A stretch of DNA of 64,000 nucleotides, taken from Streptomyces sp. CG 926 (GTDB taxonomy: Bacteria; Actinomycetota; Actinomycetes; Streptomycetales; Streptomycetaceae). How positions within the stretch are numbered: the stretch's first letter is position 1; every line of letters starts with the position of its first letter. Shown piece after piece: positions 18,830 through 29,596 of the stretch. Position numbers and translations under genes: made by a program. The notes beneath the pieces were generated by a model. The model saw nothing but the letters and a program-made list of their open reading frames with translations. It searched no databases and had not been told where the DNA came from. The stretch lies in contig NZ_QGGZ01000001.1 in assembly GCF_003148825.1 (NCBI RefSeq), positions 868,001 through 932,000 of the forward strand, given 5' to 3'.

Positions 18830-19687
18830 GTGCATCAGAAACGGTCGTACGCAGTCGTGCTGGTGGTCTCGACGCTGGTGGGGCTCCTGGAGGTCGCGCT
18901 CACCGTCGTGGTGGTCGTGCTGTACGTACAGACGCAGCCGCCGCCGGACAGGGACCCGGACTGGGTCGAGATCGGGGCGGCCCTGGTCGGCACCGTGCCC
19001 CTCATCGGGTTCATCTCGTTCCTGCTGTCGCTGGTCTTCGTCCTGCCGGCGGTCGCGCTGGCCGACCTCCTCGGCCGATGGCTCGGCAGGCACGCGGCCT
19101 GGTGGTCGGCGCCGCTGATCGTGGCGGCCCTGCTGACGCCGCCCGTCTTCGGCTACGCGGCGTACAACGACACGCAGACGCGGGCCACGCTGCTCTTCTG
19201 GGTCTCGGCCACGGCCTCGCTCTCGGCGGGCGCGCTGATCGCCCTGCCCCGGGACGACCGGCTGCTGGGACGGGTGGCACGGTGGGGCACGGGTGTGGTG
19301 GTGGGGACGGGGCTGTTCGGCGCGCTCGGACTGGCCGTAGGTCTGCTGCCCGCGTACGAGCCGCCCGCGATCGGACCTCAGACCATGATCGGCCTCTGGA
19401 ACGACCGCATGGGCCACGACCTGGTCTTCACCTCGGACGGCCAGGTCACCGGCACGTTCCCGGGCTGCTCGGGCTCCGGGACCTGGGTCTACGAGGGCGG
19501 CCGGGACGTCTGGACGCAGAAGGTCCGCGTCGACATCCCCGGGTGCACCTTGCCCGTGTGGGACGTCGGCGGCACCGCCGAGGAGCCCCGGATCCTCCAG
19601 CGCATCGGCGATCCGGATTCCGGAACGCTCTTCAGACTGGACAAGTCCCCCGACGGCTCCTGGCCCCGGGGCTCTACTTCAAGGTAG
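18830..19687 (+). CDS. Predicted membrane protein with extracytoplasmic C-terminal domain
   Basis: I do not recognise this 285-residue protein. Hydrophobic segments lie at about residues 7-32, 48-80, 88-107, 116-138 and 146-170, so four or five membrane helices. A soluble C-terminal part of about 105 residues begins near MIGLWNDRMGHDLVFTSDGQVTG and contains two Cys (in FPGCSGSG and DIPGCTL) that could form a disulfide outside the cell; the GLW...G..L.F...G...G pattern resembles small beta-barrel domains. GTG 18830 is chosen because a run of G (18819-18823) precedes it. The 3' end overlaps the convergent ngcG-like gene by 14 bp. Function unknown. Confidence 0.7.
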   Translation: MHQKRSYAVVLVVSTLVGLLEVALTVVVVVLYVQTQPPPDRDPDWVEIGAALVGTVPLIGFISFLLSLVFVLPAVALADLLGRWLGRHAAWWSAPLIVAALLTPPVFGYAAYNDTQTRATLLFWVSATASLSAGALIALPRDDRLLGRVARWGTGVVVGTGLFGALGLAVGLLPAYEPPAIGPQTMIGLWNDRMGHDLVFTSDGQVTGTFPGCSGSGTWVYEGGRDVWTQKVRVDIPGCTLPVWDVGGTAEEPRILQRIGDPDSGTLFRLDKSPDGSWPRGSTSR

Positions 19688-20609
19688 CCGAGGTGAGACC
19701 CGACTGGATCTGGCGCTGGAAGGAGAGGTAGACCACCAGCATCGGGACCATGGCGATGGTGGCACCGGCGAACAGCACCGGCAGGTCCGTCTCGTAGCCC
19801 ATCTGGTACTGGAGTTGGATGAGCCCCTGGGTGAGCATGTACCGCTCGGGGTCGGCGCTGGTCTGTGGCTGCATCAGCACGGCGGGCAGGATGTACTGGT
19901 TCCACTGGCCCAGGATGTTGAAGATCCCGACGCTGATCAGGCCGGGCTTGGCCATCGGCAGCATCACCTGGAAGAAGATCCGGGTGTCGGAGGCTCCGTC
20001 GATGACCGCCGCCTCGTGGATCGCCGTCGGCAGCGTCCGGAAGAAGGAGTGCATGAAGAAGACCGTGAAGGGCATCGAGTAGGCGACGTAGACCAGGATC
20101 AGGCCCTGGTAGGTGTTCAGCATGTCGAAGCGCTTGACCATGAAGAAGAGCGGTACCAGCGCCAGGAACACGGGGAACATCGCCCCGCTGACGAAGAAGT
20201 AGTAGATGAGCCGGTTCCCCGTGAAGGGGTAGCGGGCCAGCACGTAGGCGGCCATGGAGCCGAACAGCATGGTCAGCGGGACCGAGAACACCAGCACGAT
20301 GAGGGTGTTGGCGAAGTAGCCTCCGATGCCCTTCGTCCAGGCCCGCCCGAAGGCGTCGAAGTGCCAGTTGGCGGGCCAGCTCAGGGCCGAGCCGCCGATC
20401 TGCGCGTCGGTCTTGAAGGCACCGAGCGCCAGCCAGAGCAGGGGCAGCACGATCATTATCGCCCAGACGACCAGGAAGCCGTGCGAGAAGACGTTGAGGG
20501 CCATGCCCTCGGAGCGGCGCCCCTCCCGCTTCCCCGGCCGCCCGGTGCCGCCGGCCCGCTCCGCGGCCTTCTCGCCGGGAGCCTTGATCACTGTGGACTG
20601 TGCAGTCAT
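19674..20609 (-). CDS. ngcG: Carbohydrate ABC transporter permease (NgcG-like, MalG family)
   Basis: A 311-residue CUT1 sugar permease with six membrane helices after a basic N-terminal extension of about 35 residues. The family EAA loop is visible as IHEAAVIDGASDTRIFFQVMLPMAKPGL, where the ATPase docks. The start is ATG at 20609 with CGGAG eight bases before it. It is the third gene of an operon with a binding protein and a second permease; no ATPase gene is present, consistent with use of a shared ATPase such as MsiK. From memory, S. coelicolor has the same trio (SCO6005-SCO6007), studied as the NgcEFG transporter for chitin-derived sugars. Its 3' end overlaps a convergent gene by 14 bp without a visible terminator. 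Confidence 0.85.
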   Translation of the reverse strand: MTAQSTVIKAPGEKAAERAGGTGRPGKREGRRSEGMALNVFSHGFLVVWAIMIVLPLLWLALGAFKTDAQIGGSALSWPANWHFDAFGRAWTKGIGGYFANTLIVLVFSVPLTMLFGSMAAYVLARYPFTGNRLIYYFFVSGAMFPVFLALVPLFFMVKRFDMLNTYQGLILVYVAYSMPFTVFFMHSFFRTLPTAIHEAAVIDGASDTRIFFQVMLPMAKPGLISVGIFNILGQWNQYILPAVLMQPQTSADPERYMLTQGLIQLQYQMGYETDLPVLFAGATIAMVPMLVVYLSFQRQIQSGLTSATLK

Positions 20610-20623
20610 CGTGGAAACTCCGC

Positions 20624-21568
20624 TCAGAACTCGATGCGCTCGCGGCGGGTGGCGCGCAGCGTGATGACGGAGAGGATCATGGTCAGGGCGAGCATGACCA
20701 CGCCCATGGCGCAGGCGTACCCGCTCTTGCCGAAGTAGAGGAAGTTGCGCATCAGCACCGTCGACATGACCTCGCTGTGGTGGTCGGGACCGCCTCCGAA
20801 CTGGCCCGAGGTCATGGTCGACACCAGCACGAACATGTCCATGGCGGCGATGCCCAGATAGACCGCCGAGGTCTGCACAGAGTCCCACAGCAAGGGCAGC
20901 GTGACCTTGAAGAAGGTCTGGGCGCGCCCGGCGCCGTCGAGCAGCGCCGCCTCGTAGATGTCCTTGGGGACGGACTGCATGGCCGCGGAGAACAGCACGA
21001 GGTAGAAGCCGACGCCGTGCCAGACGACGACGAGGAGCAGGCACCACAGGACGAGGTTCGGCTCGTTGAGCCATTCGACCGGGTGGGTGGCGTCGATCAG
21101 ACCGACCTTGGTCAGGAAGCCGTTGAGCAGGCCGCCCTCGTCGCTGCGGTAGATCGCGCCGAAGAGCACGGAGAGGATGGCGAGGGAGAGGACCTGGGGG
21201 AAGAAGTAGACGACCTTGTAGAAGCGCGATCCGCCCACTCCCTGGACTCCGCCGGCCCCGCCGCGCCCGCCCGCGTTCACCATGAAGGCGAAGAAGAGGG
21301 CGAGCAGGATGGTGACGAGCGGGACGAACACCAGGAGCAGCAGGTTGTGCCAGAGCGCGCCGCGGAAGACCTCGTCCGTCAGCAACGTCGCGTAGTTGTC
21401 CAGTCCGACGAAGTCGAACGTCGGGGACTGGCCGCTCCAGTTGGTGAAGGAGTAACCGAACGTCTGCACGTACGGCCAGATGACGAAGGTCAGGTACAGC
21501 GCTAGGGGTGCGAAGAGGAAGCCGGTGATGAAACCGGCCCGCCCCTTCCTCTGGGCTACTTGGCTCAT
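20624..21568 (-). CDS. ngcF: Carbohydrate ABC transporter permease (NgcF-like, MalF family)
   Basis: A 314-residue CUT1 permease with six membrane helices. The EAA loop reads YEAALLDGAGRAQTFFKVTLPLLWDSV. A Gly-rich cytoplasmic or linker patch (NAGGRGGAGGVQGVGG) between the second and third helices is unusual but short. It starts at ATG 21568 with a weak ribosome site (GGGGAC), 19 bp after the binding-protein stop, and ends 14 bp before the next permease, so translation is probably linked along the operon. Pairs with the MalG-type protein to form the membrane channel for N-acetylglucosamine or chitobiose (by family and gene order). Confidence 0.85.
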   Translation of the reverse strand: MSQVAQRKGRAGFITGFLFAPLALYLTFVIWPYVQTFGYSFTNWSGQSPTFDFVGLDNYATLLTDEVFRGALWHNLLLLVFVPLVTILLALFFAFMVNAGGRGGAGGVQGVGGSRFYKVVYFFPQVLSLAILSVLFGAIYRSDEGGLLNGFLTKVGLIDATHPVEWLNEPNLVLWCLLLVVVWHGVGFYLVLFSAAMQSVPKDIYEAALLDGAGRAQTFFKVTLPLLWDSVQTSAVYLGIAAMDMFVLVSTMTSGQFGGGPDHHSEVMSTVLMRNFLYFGKSGYACAMGVVMLALTMILSVITLRATRRERIEF

Positions 21569-21587
21569 GGTGTCCGTCCCCGCGGTG

Positions 21588-23015
21588 TCAGGCGCGCTTG
21601 TTGTTCTTGGCGTTCGGGTCCTTGGCCGCCTTGTCTACCGCAGCCTGGGCCCGCTTGATCCACTCCTTCGGCTGAATCCGCTGCGCCATGAGCTCATTGG
21701 ACGCGTTCTGGATCTCGCTGTCCATTTCGCTGTACCAGTCGGGGTAGCGGTAGCTGAACGTGTTGCTGCCCGCGGCCTTGAGCGCCTCGACCGCCGACTG
21801 GGTGCCCGGCCGCAGCTTGACGGCGGGGTCCACCCCGTTCTTGACGACCGTGAGCGAGTTCGCCTGCTGGGCGAAGATCGTCGACCATTCACGGGACAGC
21901 ATGGAGCGGAGGAACTCGAAGCCCGCGGCCTTGTTGGCGGCCTTCTCCGGGACGATGAAGGGCTCGTCGACACCGGCCCGGATGGCCTCGAAGGGCAGCT
22001 TGCTGTCGGCGAGCAGCGGCATCGGCAGGAACTTCATGTCGAAGTCCTCCGGGGTCTGCTTCAGCTGCTCGTTCTCCAGCCAGGAGCCGGAGGGGATGAA
22101 GGCGGCCTTGTATTGGTTCCAGGCGGTCTGTGACTCCGTGTGGGTGAGGCCGTTGGTGCCCGGCATCAGCAGGCCCTTCTCCACCACCTCGTAGACCGCC
22201 TCGACCGCGGCGAGGGCGGCGGGGTTGCCCTCGAAGGCGTTCGGCTCCAGGTTGTCGATCGCCTTCATGGCGTCCAGACCGCCCTTCTTGGCGATCAGGT
22301 CCATGATGACGACATTGATGTAGTACGGGAACTTGCCCTGGTGGGCGAGGCCGCCGATGCCGGCCTCCTTGGCCTTGGCGCAGACGGCCAGGAACTCGTC
22401 CCAGGTCTTCGGCGGCGTCCAGCCCTTCTCCTTGAAGAGCTTGCCGGAGTACCAGAAGCCGAACACGGCGTAGACGTACTTCAGCACGACGAACTTGCCG
22501 CCCTGCAGGCCCTGTTCGTAGGCACCTTCGACCAGGGTGTCGCGCACCTTCTTGGTCGGGTCGTCGAGCGAGGGCGAGTCGAGGACGGCGGTGAGGTCGG
22601 CGAGCTGGTCGCCCTTGGCGAGCACGTCCAGCTTGATCTGCTGGGCGCCGGAGTCGTCGACGACGTCCGGCGGGTTCCCGGCGTTGAAGCGGGGCTGCAG
22701 CTTGGCGGTGATCTCCTGGGTGCCCAGGTGGGAGCTGGTGGTGCCCCACTTCTTGTCGAAGGCGGCCTCCCAGGCCTTCGCGTAGTCGTCGCCGAACCCG
22801 CCCTTGAAGACGACGACGTCCAGCTTGCCGCCCTTCGCGACGCCGAAGGGGTTCTCCTTGGTGACCGGCGCCTTGGCCGGGCCCTTCGTGGAGTTCTCCT
22901 CACCGCCGGAGGCGCAGGCGGACAGGAAGCTCATCGTCGGCACCGTGATCAGTCCGAGTGCTGCGGAGCGCTTGATCAGGTCGCGGCGTCCGAGGCCCTC
23001 ACCAGTGGATCCCAT
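21588..23015 (-). CDS. ngcE: Tat-exported sugar-binding lipoprotein (NgcE-like)
   Basis: A 475-residue extracellular solute-binding lipoprotein that would capture N-acetylglucosamine or N,N'-diacetylchitobiose for the NgcFG permeases. The N-terminus has a twin-arginine motif (GRRDLIKR), a hydrophobic stretch and lipobox LSAC at about residue 34, so export is by Tat followed by lipidation. The mature part is a type 1 CUT1 binding fold with PPKTWDEFLAVCAKAKEAG and an aromatic-rich C-terminal half (YRYPDWYSEM). ATG 23015 is preferred because GAGG lies eight bases upstream; ATG 23021 would add two residues. It heads the operon and has a promoter overlapped by a DasR-like site. Confidence 0.87.
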   Translation of the reverse strand: MGSTGEGLGRRDLIKRSAALGLITVPTMSFLSACASGGEENSTKGPAKAPVTKENPFGVAKGGKLDVVVFKGGFGDDYAKAWEAAFDKKWGTTSSHLGTQEITAKLQPRFNAGNPPDVVDDSGAQQIKLDVLAKGDQLADLTAVLDSPSLDDPTKKVRDTLVEGAYEQGLQGGKFVVLKYVYAVFGFWYSGKLFKEKGWTPPKTWDEFLAVCAKAKEAGIGGLAHQGKFPYYINVVIMDLIAKKGGLDAMKAIDNLEPNAFEGNPAALAAVEAVYEVVEKGLLMPGTNGLTHTESQTAWNQYKAAFIPSGSWLENEQLKQTPEDFDMKFLPMPLLADSKLPFEAIRAGVDEPFIVPEKAANKAAGFEFLRSMLSREWSTIFAQQANSLTVVKNGVDPAVKLRPGTQSAVEALKAAGSNTFSYRYPDWYSEMDSEIQNASNELMAQRIQPKEWIKRAQAAVDKAAKDPNAKNNKRA

Positions 23016-23150
23016 GCTCATGTCCTCGCCTTCGTCAGAAGTGTGAAGGAGACCGGGGATTCACGGTGGTGACCGTGCATGCGGACATCACCACAGGTCC
23101 CCGCCCACCCCCGGTCCGGAGCCGCTCGTCTCGCGGTGATCCGGACGGGC

Positions 23151-23183
23151 ACAGGTATAGTCCACTTGCGCTCGTGTGAGCAA
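23151..23183 (-). promoter_or_regulatory. Probable ngcE promoter with overlapping DasR-responsive element
   Basis: On the minus strand TTGCTC (23178-23183) and TATACC (23154-23159) are spaced 18 bp, a plausible vegetative promoter. The 16-mer AGTGGACTATACCTGT (23151-23166) matches the published dre consensus AGTGGTCTAGACCACT at 12 of 16 positions and covers the -10 box. DasR is the GlcNAc-controlled repressor of chitin and aminosugar genes, which fits this transporter. Confidence 0.5.
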
Positions 23184-23260
23184 GATCATGCACATTTATG
23201 GCCACCAGTTTTTCCGAGTTGAGACCTGTCCGTCACATGGACACGCCGCCGGAAGAACGG

Positions 23261-23295
23261 AAGGGCCGTACCCCCTCGACGGGGGTACGGCCCTT
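23261..23295 (-). terminator. Terminator of acnA
   Basis: Fifteen-bp perfect stem (23261-23275 with 23281-23295), loop TCGAC, about 20-50 bp after the aconitase stop. Confidence 0.75.
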
Positions 23296-23313
23296 CGGCG
23301 TCTACTGCGTGGT

Positions 23314-26118
<2,805 letters not shown>

Positions 26119-26162
26119 GTAACCCTTACCAGCGGGGGCGGCTGCGGTACGCCTTCGGCAGA

Positions 26163-26180
26163 TATCTCGATGTCGAGATA
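26163..26180 (-). promoter_or_regulatory. Perfect palindrome upstream of acnA (candidate TamR/MarR-type operator)
   Basis: TATCTCGA-TG-TCGAGATA, eight-bp perfect arms, lies 135-152 bp before the acnA start and 4 bp after the end of the LacI gene. In S. coelicolor the MarR-family protein TamR is reported to control aconitase; I recall sites of this general ATCTyGA...TCrAGAT type but cannot verify the consensus here. Confidence 0.5.
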
Positions 26181-26183
26181 ACT

Positions 26184-27272
26184 CTAGTACATGTCCGGGG
26201 GGAGGGACGAGGCGCGCACCCGCAGTCCTGCCGGGACCGTCCGCTGACCAGGCGTTTCCGCATGCCCGGATTCGATGAGGTTGACCAGGACAGATACCGC
26301 CGAAGCGGCGATCCGCTCCGGGTCCAGGGTGACGGTGGTCACGGCGGGTTCGGTCTCCGCGTACGCCGGATCCTCGCTCGCGCAGACCAGCAGCAGCCCG
26401 CCGTCCCGGCCGGAGCCACCGGGCGTGCCGGGCGTGCCGGGTACGCCGGGTACGCCGGGTACGCCGGGTGCACTGCCGGGTATGCGGAGACCGTGGCGCG
26501 CGGCGGCGGCCAGTACCTGGCGGCCCCCCGGGTCGTACACGCAGTACACGGCGTCGGGGCGGTCCGGCCCGGTGAAGGCGGAGTCGAAGGCGTGCCCCGC
26601 CGTGTCGTCCGGGGCGAAGGGGACCAGGAGCGGAGCCAGGCCTCGCTCGGCGCACCACTGTTCGTAGGCCGAGGTGACGGCCCCCGTGTAGAACTCGCGG
26701 CCGTAGCCCGAGTGCAGTGCGATCCGCCGGGCCCCGGACGCCGCGAGGTGGTCGAGCACCTCGCGGGTGGTCGCGGTGTGGTCGTTGTCCACCCAGACGT
26801 CCCCCGGCCACGGGTCGGGCGGCCGGCCGTCGAAGACCACCGGCAGACCCCGCGCCCGCAGGGCCCGTAGCACCGGATCGCCGGCCGGGCTGTCGAGCAG
26901 CAGCATCCCGTCCACGGAGAGGGTGTGCCACAGCGGCTCGGCGCCCCGGTCGGCGGGCAGGGTGGTCAGGGCGTACCCGTGCGCGTGCGCCGCCGAGGTC
27001 GCGGCGGTGAGCAGGCGGGAGAAGTAGGCGATCTCGACGAAGTCCCAGGCGTCCCCCGCGTACGTGGTCACCGCGACGCCGAGGGTGCGGGTGCGCGGAC
27101 CGCGGCGGGCTCCGTAGCCGAGCGCGCCCGCCACCTCGCGGACCCGGCGCCGGGTGGACGCACCGAGGCGGCCGGTGCCGTTGAGCGCGTGGGAGACGGT
27201 CGCGGTGGACACCTCGGCGGCGCGCGCGATGTCGGCGAGGGTCGGTCCCGGCGCGGGTGGGTGCTCTGGCAC
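26184..27272 (-). CDS. LacI-family transcriptional regulator with collagen-like insert
   Basis: A 362-residue LacI/GalR repressor. The N-terminal helix-turn-helix (PTLADIARAAEVSTATVSHALNGTGRLG with the hinge helix region) is followed by a periplasmic-binding-like effector domain with VDGMLLLDSPAGDP and WVDNDHTATTREVLDHLAASGARRIAL. An insert of about 20 residues, made of GVPGVPG/GTPGTPG triplets, lies at around residue 270 where other family members have a short loop; it is encoded by 9-bp repeats. The start is GTG at 27272, without a clear ribosome site. It is divergent from an exported amidohydrolase, its most likely target. The ligand is unknown. Confidence 0.85.
   Translation of the reverse strand: MPEHPPAPGPTLADIARAAEVSTATVSHALNGTGRLGASTRRRVREVAGALGYGARRGPRTRTLGVAVTTYAGDAWDFVEIAYFSRLLTAATSAAHAHGYALTTLPADRGAEPLWHTLSVDGMLLLDSPAGDPVLRALRARGLPVVFDGRPPDPWPGDVWVDNDHTATTREVLDHLAASGARRIALHSGYGREFYTGAVTSAYEQWCAERGLAPLLVPFAPDDTAGHAFDSAFTGPDRPDAVYCVYDPGGRQVLAAAARHGLRIPGSAPGVPGVPGVPGTPGTPGGSGRDGGLLLVCASEDPAYAETEPAVTTVTLDPERIAASAVSVLVNLIESGHAETPGQRTVPAGLRVRASSLPPDMY
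26421..26465. repeat. Five tandem 9-bp repeats inside the LacI-family gene
   Basis: Two copies of GGGCGTGCC and three of GGGTACGCC run without interruption. They are in frame and encode the Gly-Val-Pro / Gly-Thr-Pro insert, so copy-number changes would not shift the frame. Confidence 0.85.
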
Positions 27273-27313
27273 GCGGCCATCGTACGGATTTCGTCGGTGG
27301 AGACGGCTTCTGG

Positions 27314-27325
27314 TTAAGCGGTTAA
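27314..27325. promoter_or_regulatory. Candidate LacI-family operator
   Basis: TTAAGCGGTTAA, a near-palindrome around a central CG as in LacI-family operators, lies between the divergent LacI gene (start 27272) and the amidohydrolase (start 27365). It also reads as a direct GGTTAA repeat. Confidence 0.4.
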
Positions 27326-27364
27326 TCAAACAGTGTCCTGGCCACACCAACCTTTGGAGTGGGC

Positions 27365-29296
27365 ATGACGTCTTCTTCGCACCTTTCCCGCCGAGGACTC
27401 CTCGCGGCCGCCGGGATCACCGGGGTCGCCGGGGCGGCCGGCCTGCTGGGTGCCGCCCCGGCCGCAGCCTCCCCCGCGACCTCCCCCGCGGCCTCGGCCG
27501 CTTCTTCCACCGGGCGCGGTTCGGCGGCCCTGGTGATCCACAACGCCTCGGTGTTCACCGGGACCGGCGGCCGGGCGCGCGTCGAGGCCGTCGCGGTCGG
27601 CCGGGACGGCAGGATCTGCGCCACCGGCACGAACGCGGCGCTGCGCCGGTACATGGGCCGCGACACGGAGGTCGTCGACGCCCGCGGCAACACGGTCATG
27701 AGCGGTATCCACGACGGCCATGTCCACCCGCTCGGCGCCGGCGAGCGCTCGCTGTCCCCCTCCCTGGAGGGCGCGGAGACCACCCTGGCCGAGCTCCAGG
27801 AGATCCTGACCGGCTTCCTCGCCGACACGGGCGGCGCGGGCGCGGAGCCGGACCGCTGGCTGGTGGTCGAGGACTGGAACCCGGTCGGGCTGCTCCCCGT
27901 GGGAACCAACCCCCACCACACGATGCTGGACGCGCTTGCGACGCGGCGGCCGATCGCCCTCGTCGGCGGCGACGGCCACAACCTGTGGGCCAACCGGCGG
28001 GCCCTGGACATCGCCGGGATCACGGCGACCACGCCCGACCCGGTCGGCGGCAAGGTGGTCAAGGGCGCGGACGGCCGGCCGACGGGCGTCCTCAAGGACG
28101 ACGCCCAGGGCCTGGTCCGGCGGCACATACCGGAGCCCACCCGGGCCGACCTGGTCGCGGCGTGCGCCGAGGTGCTGGGGCTGGCGGCCGCCTCCGGGGT
28201 CACGACGATGATGGACGCGCTGGTGGGACGGCACGAACTGGAGCTGTACCAGGCGCTGTCGGCGGCCGGGAAGCTGCCGCAGCGGATCGTGCCCGCGATC
28301 CGGCTGGAGGCGGAGCAGACCAAGGATCCGGCGGGCTCGCTGGCGTACGCGCGCGGCCTGCGGCGGGAGTTCGCTGGCGTTCGGGGGCTGCGGTTCGGGA
28401 TGGTCAAGGTGTTCCTGGACGGGGTCATCGAGTACCCGGCGCAGACCGCCGCGCTGCTGAAGCCCTACCTCGACGGGAACGGCGGGCCGACCGACAACCG
28501 GGGCGAGCTCTACACCTCCGCGGCGGACTACGGGCGGCTCGCCGCCACGTTCAACCGGGCGGGCTGGCAGATGCACGCGCACGGCCTCGGCGATCGTGCG
28601 GTACGCACCGCTTTGGACGGATACGCGTACGCCAAGCGGGTGACGGGCCTTCGGGACGCCCGCAACGCCGTCGCGCACCTGCAGCTCGTGGACCCGGCGG
28701 ACCTACGACGTTTCGCCCAACTGGGTGTCACGGCGTGCATGCAGCTCCAGTGGGCGGCGAAGGACACCTGGACGATGGAGGCGCTGCTGCCCTACATCGG
28801 ACCGGAGCGGCACCGGTGGATGTACCCGGCGCGGAGCCTGGAGAAGGCGGGTGCGCGGCTGTCGGGCGGCTCCGACTGGCCGGTGGACGCCCTTCAGGTG
28901 TGGAACCAGCTGCGGACCGCGATCGATCGCCAGGGCGCTTTCGGGGCGGGCCCGCTGTACCGCGAACTGGAGGGCCTCGACCGGGAGGCGGTGCTGCGGA
29001 TGCACACCTCCGGAACGGCGTGGCAGCTGCGCCAGGAGGAGCTGACGGGCACGGTGGAGCCGGGACGGGCGGCGGACCTGGTGGTGCTGGACCGGGACGT
29101 GACGCGCTGCCCGGTGGCCGACATCAGCGGGACGGGGGTGCGCATGACCCTGGTCGGCGGCCGCGTGGTGCACGACGCGGATTCCGCGTCGGGGAAGGCG
29201 GCCTCGGCGCGGGTGGCGGGCGCGGCCTCGGGCCCGCGCCCGGTCTCGTACGCGACGGTGCACGCAGGAGGGCGACACCACGCCTGCAAGCACTGA
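27365..29296 (+). CDS. Tat-exported amidohydrolase, YtcJ/Amidohydro_3 type
   Basis: A 643-residue metal-dependent hydrolase of the amidohydrolase superfamily. The N-terminus is a twin-arginine signal (SRRGLLAAAGITGVAGAAGLLG...AAA), so it acts outside the cell. The catalytic domain shows the metal-binding HxH in IHDGHVHPLGAGE, a further MHAHGLGDRAV, and SGGSDWPVD near the end, the usual Amidohydro_3 order. The substrate in this family is rarely known. The ATG at 27365 is chosen for the GGAG five bases before it; GTG 27359 lies inside that site. It is divergent from a LacI-type regulator and followed by a 28-bp minisatellite rather than a simple terminator. Confidence 0.85.
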   Translation: MTSSSHLSRRGLLAAAGITGVAGAAGLLGAAPAAASPATSPAASAASSTGRGSAALVIHNASVFTGTGGRARVEAVAVGRDGRICATGTNAALRRYMGRDTEVVDARGNTVMSGIHDGHVHPLGAGERSLSPSLEGAETTLAELQEILTGFLADTGGAGAEPDRWLVVEDWNPVGLLPVGTNPHHTMLDALATRRPIALVGGDGHNLWANRRALDIAGITATTPDPVGGKVVKGADGRPTGVLKDDAQGLVRRHIPEPTRADLVAACAEVLGLAAASGVTTMMDALVGRHELELYQALSAAGKLPQRIVPAIRLEAEQTKDPAGSLAYARGLRREFAGVRGLRFGMVKVFLDGVIEYPAQTAALLKPYLDGNGGPTDNRGELYTSAADYGRLAATFNRAGWQMHAHGLGDRAVRTALDGYAYAKRVTGLRDARNAVAHLQLVDPADLRRFAQLGVTACMQLQWAAKDTWTMEALLPYIGPERHRWMYPARSLEKAGARLSGGSDWPVDALQVWNQLRTAIDRQGAFGAGPLYRELEGLDREAVLRMHTSGTAWQLRQEELTGTVEPGRAADLVVLDRDVTRCPVADISGTGVRMTLVGGRVVHDADSASGKAASARVAGAASGPRPVSYATVHAGGRHHACKH

Positions 29297-29324
29297 GCGG
29301 GGCACGCCGGCGGGCGGAGCCGAT

Positions 29325-29576
29325 GCGCCGGGCCGGTGCGGCGGGGGCCGGTACGCCGGGCCGGTGCGGCGGGGGCCGGTAGGCCGGGCCGGTGCGGCGG
29401 GAGTCGGTACGCCAGGCCGACACCGAGGGGGTCGGTACGCCGGGGCCGACGCGCCGGGCCGGTAGGCCAGGCCGGTGCGGCGGGAGCCGGTACGCCAGGC
29501 CGGCGCTGCAGGGGCCGGTACGCCGGGCCGGCGCCGCGGGGGCCGGTACGCCGGGCCGGTGCGGCGGGGGCCGGTA
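29325..29576. repeat. 28-bp minisatellite, nine units
   Basis: Nine head-to-tail units of about 28 bp (one is 27) fill most of the 300-bp gap between two convergent genes. Units share the frame CGCCGGGCCGG...CCGGTA; units 2 and 9 are identical and the others differ at 1-9 positions. A partial tenth unit runs to about 29590. Each unit contains short CCGG-based inverted elements. The period is not a multiple of three, and no gene is expected here. It is not a CRISPR array, as there are no spacers. Confidence 0.85.
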
Positions 29577-29596
29577 CGCCGGGCGGCGGTCCGGGC

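Noticed and set aside
29325..29576. CRISPR-like repeat array
   Set aside because: Units of 28 bp abut directly, vary among themselves and have no unique spacers; no cas genes are near. It is a minisatellite.
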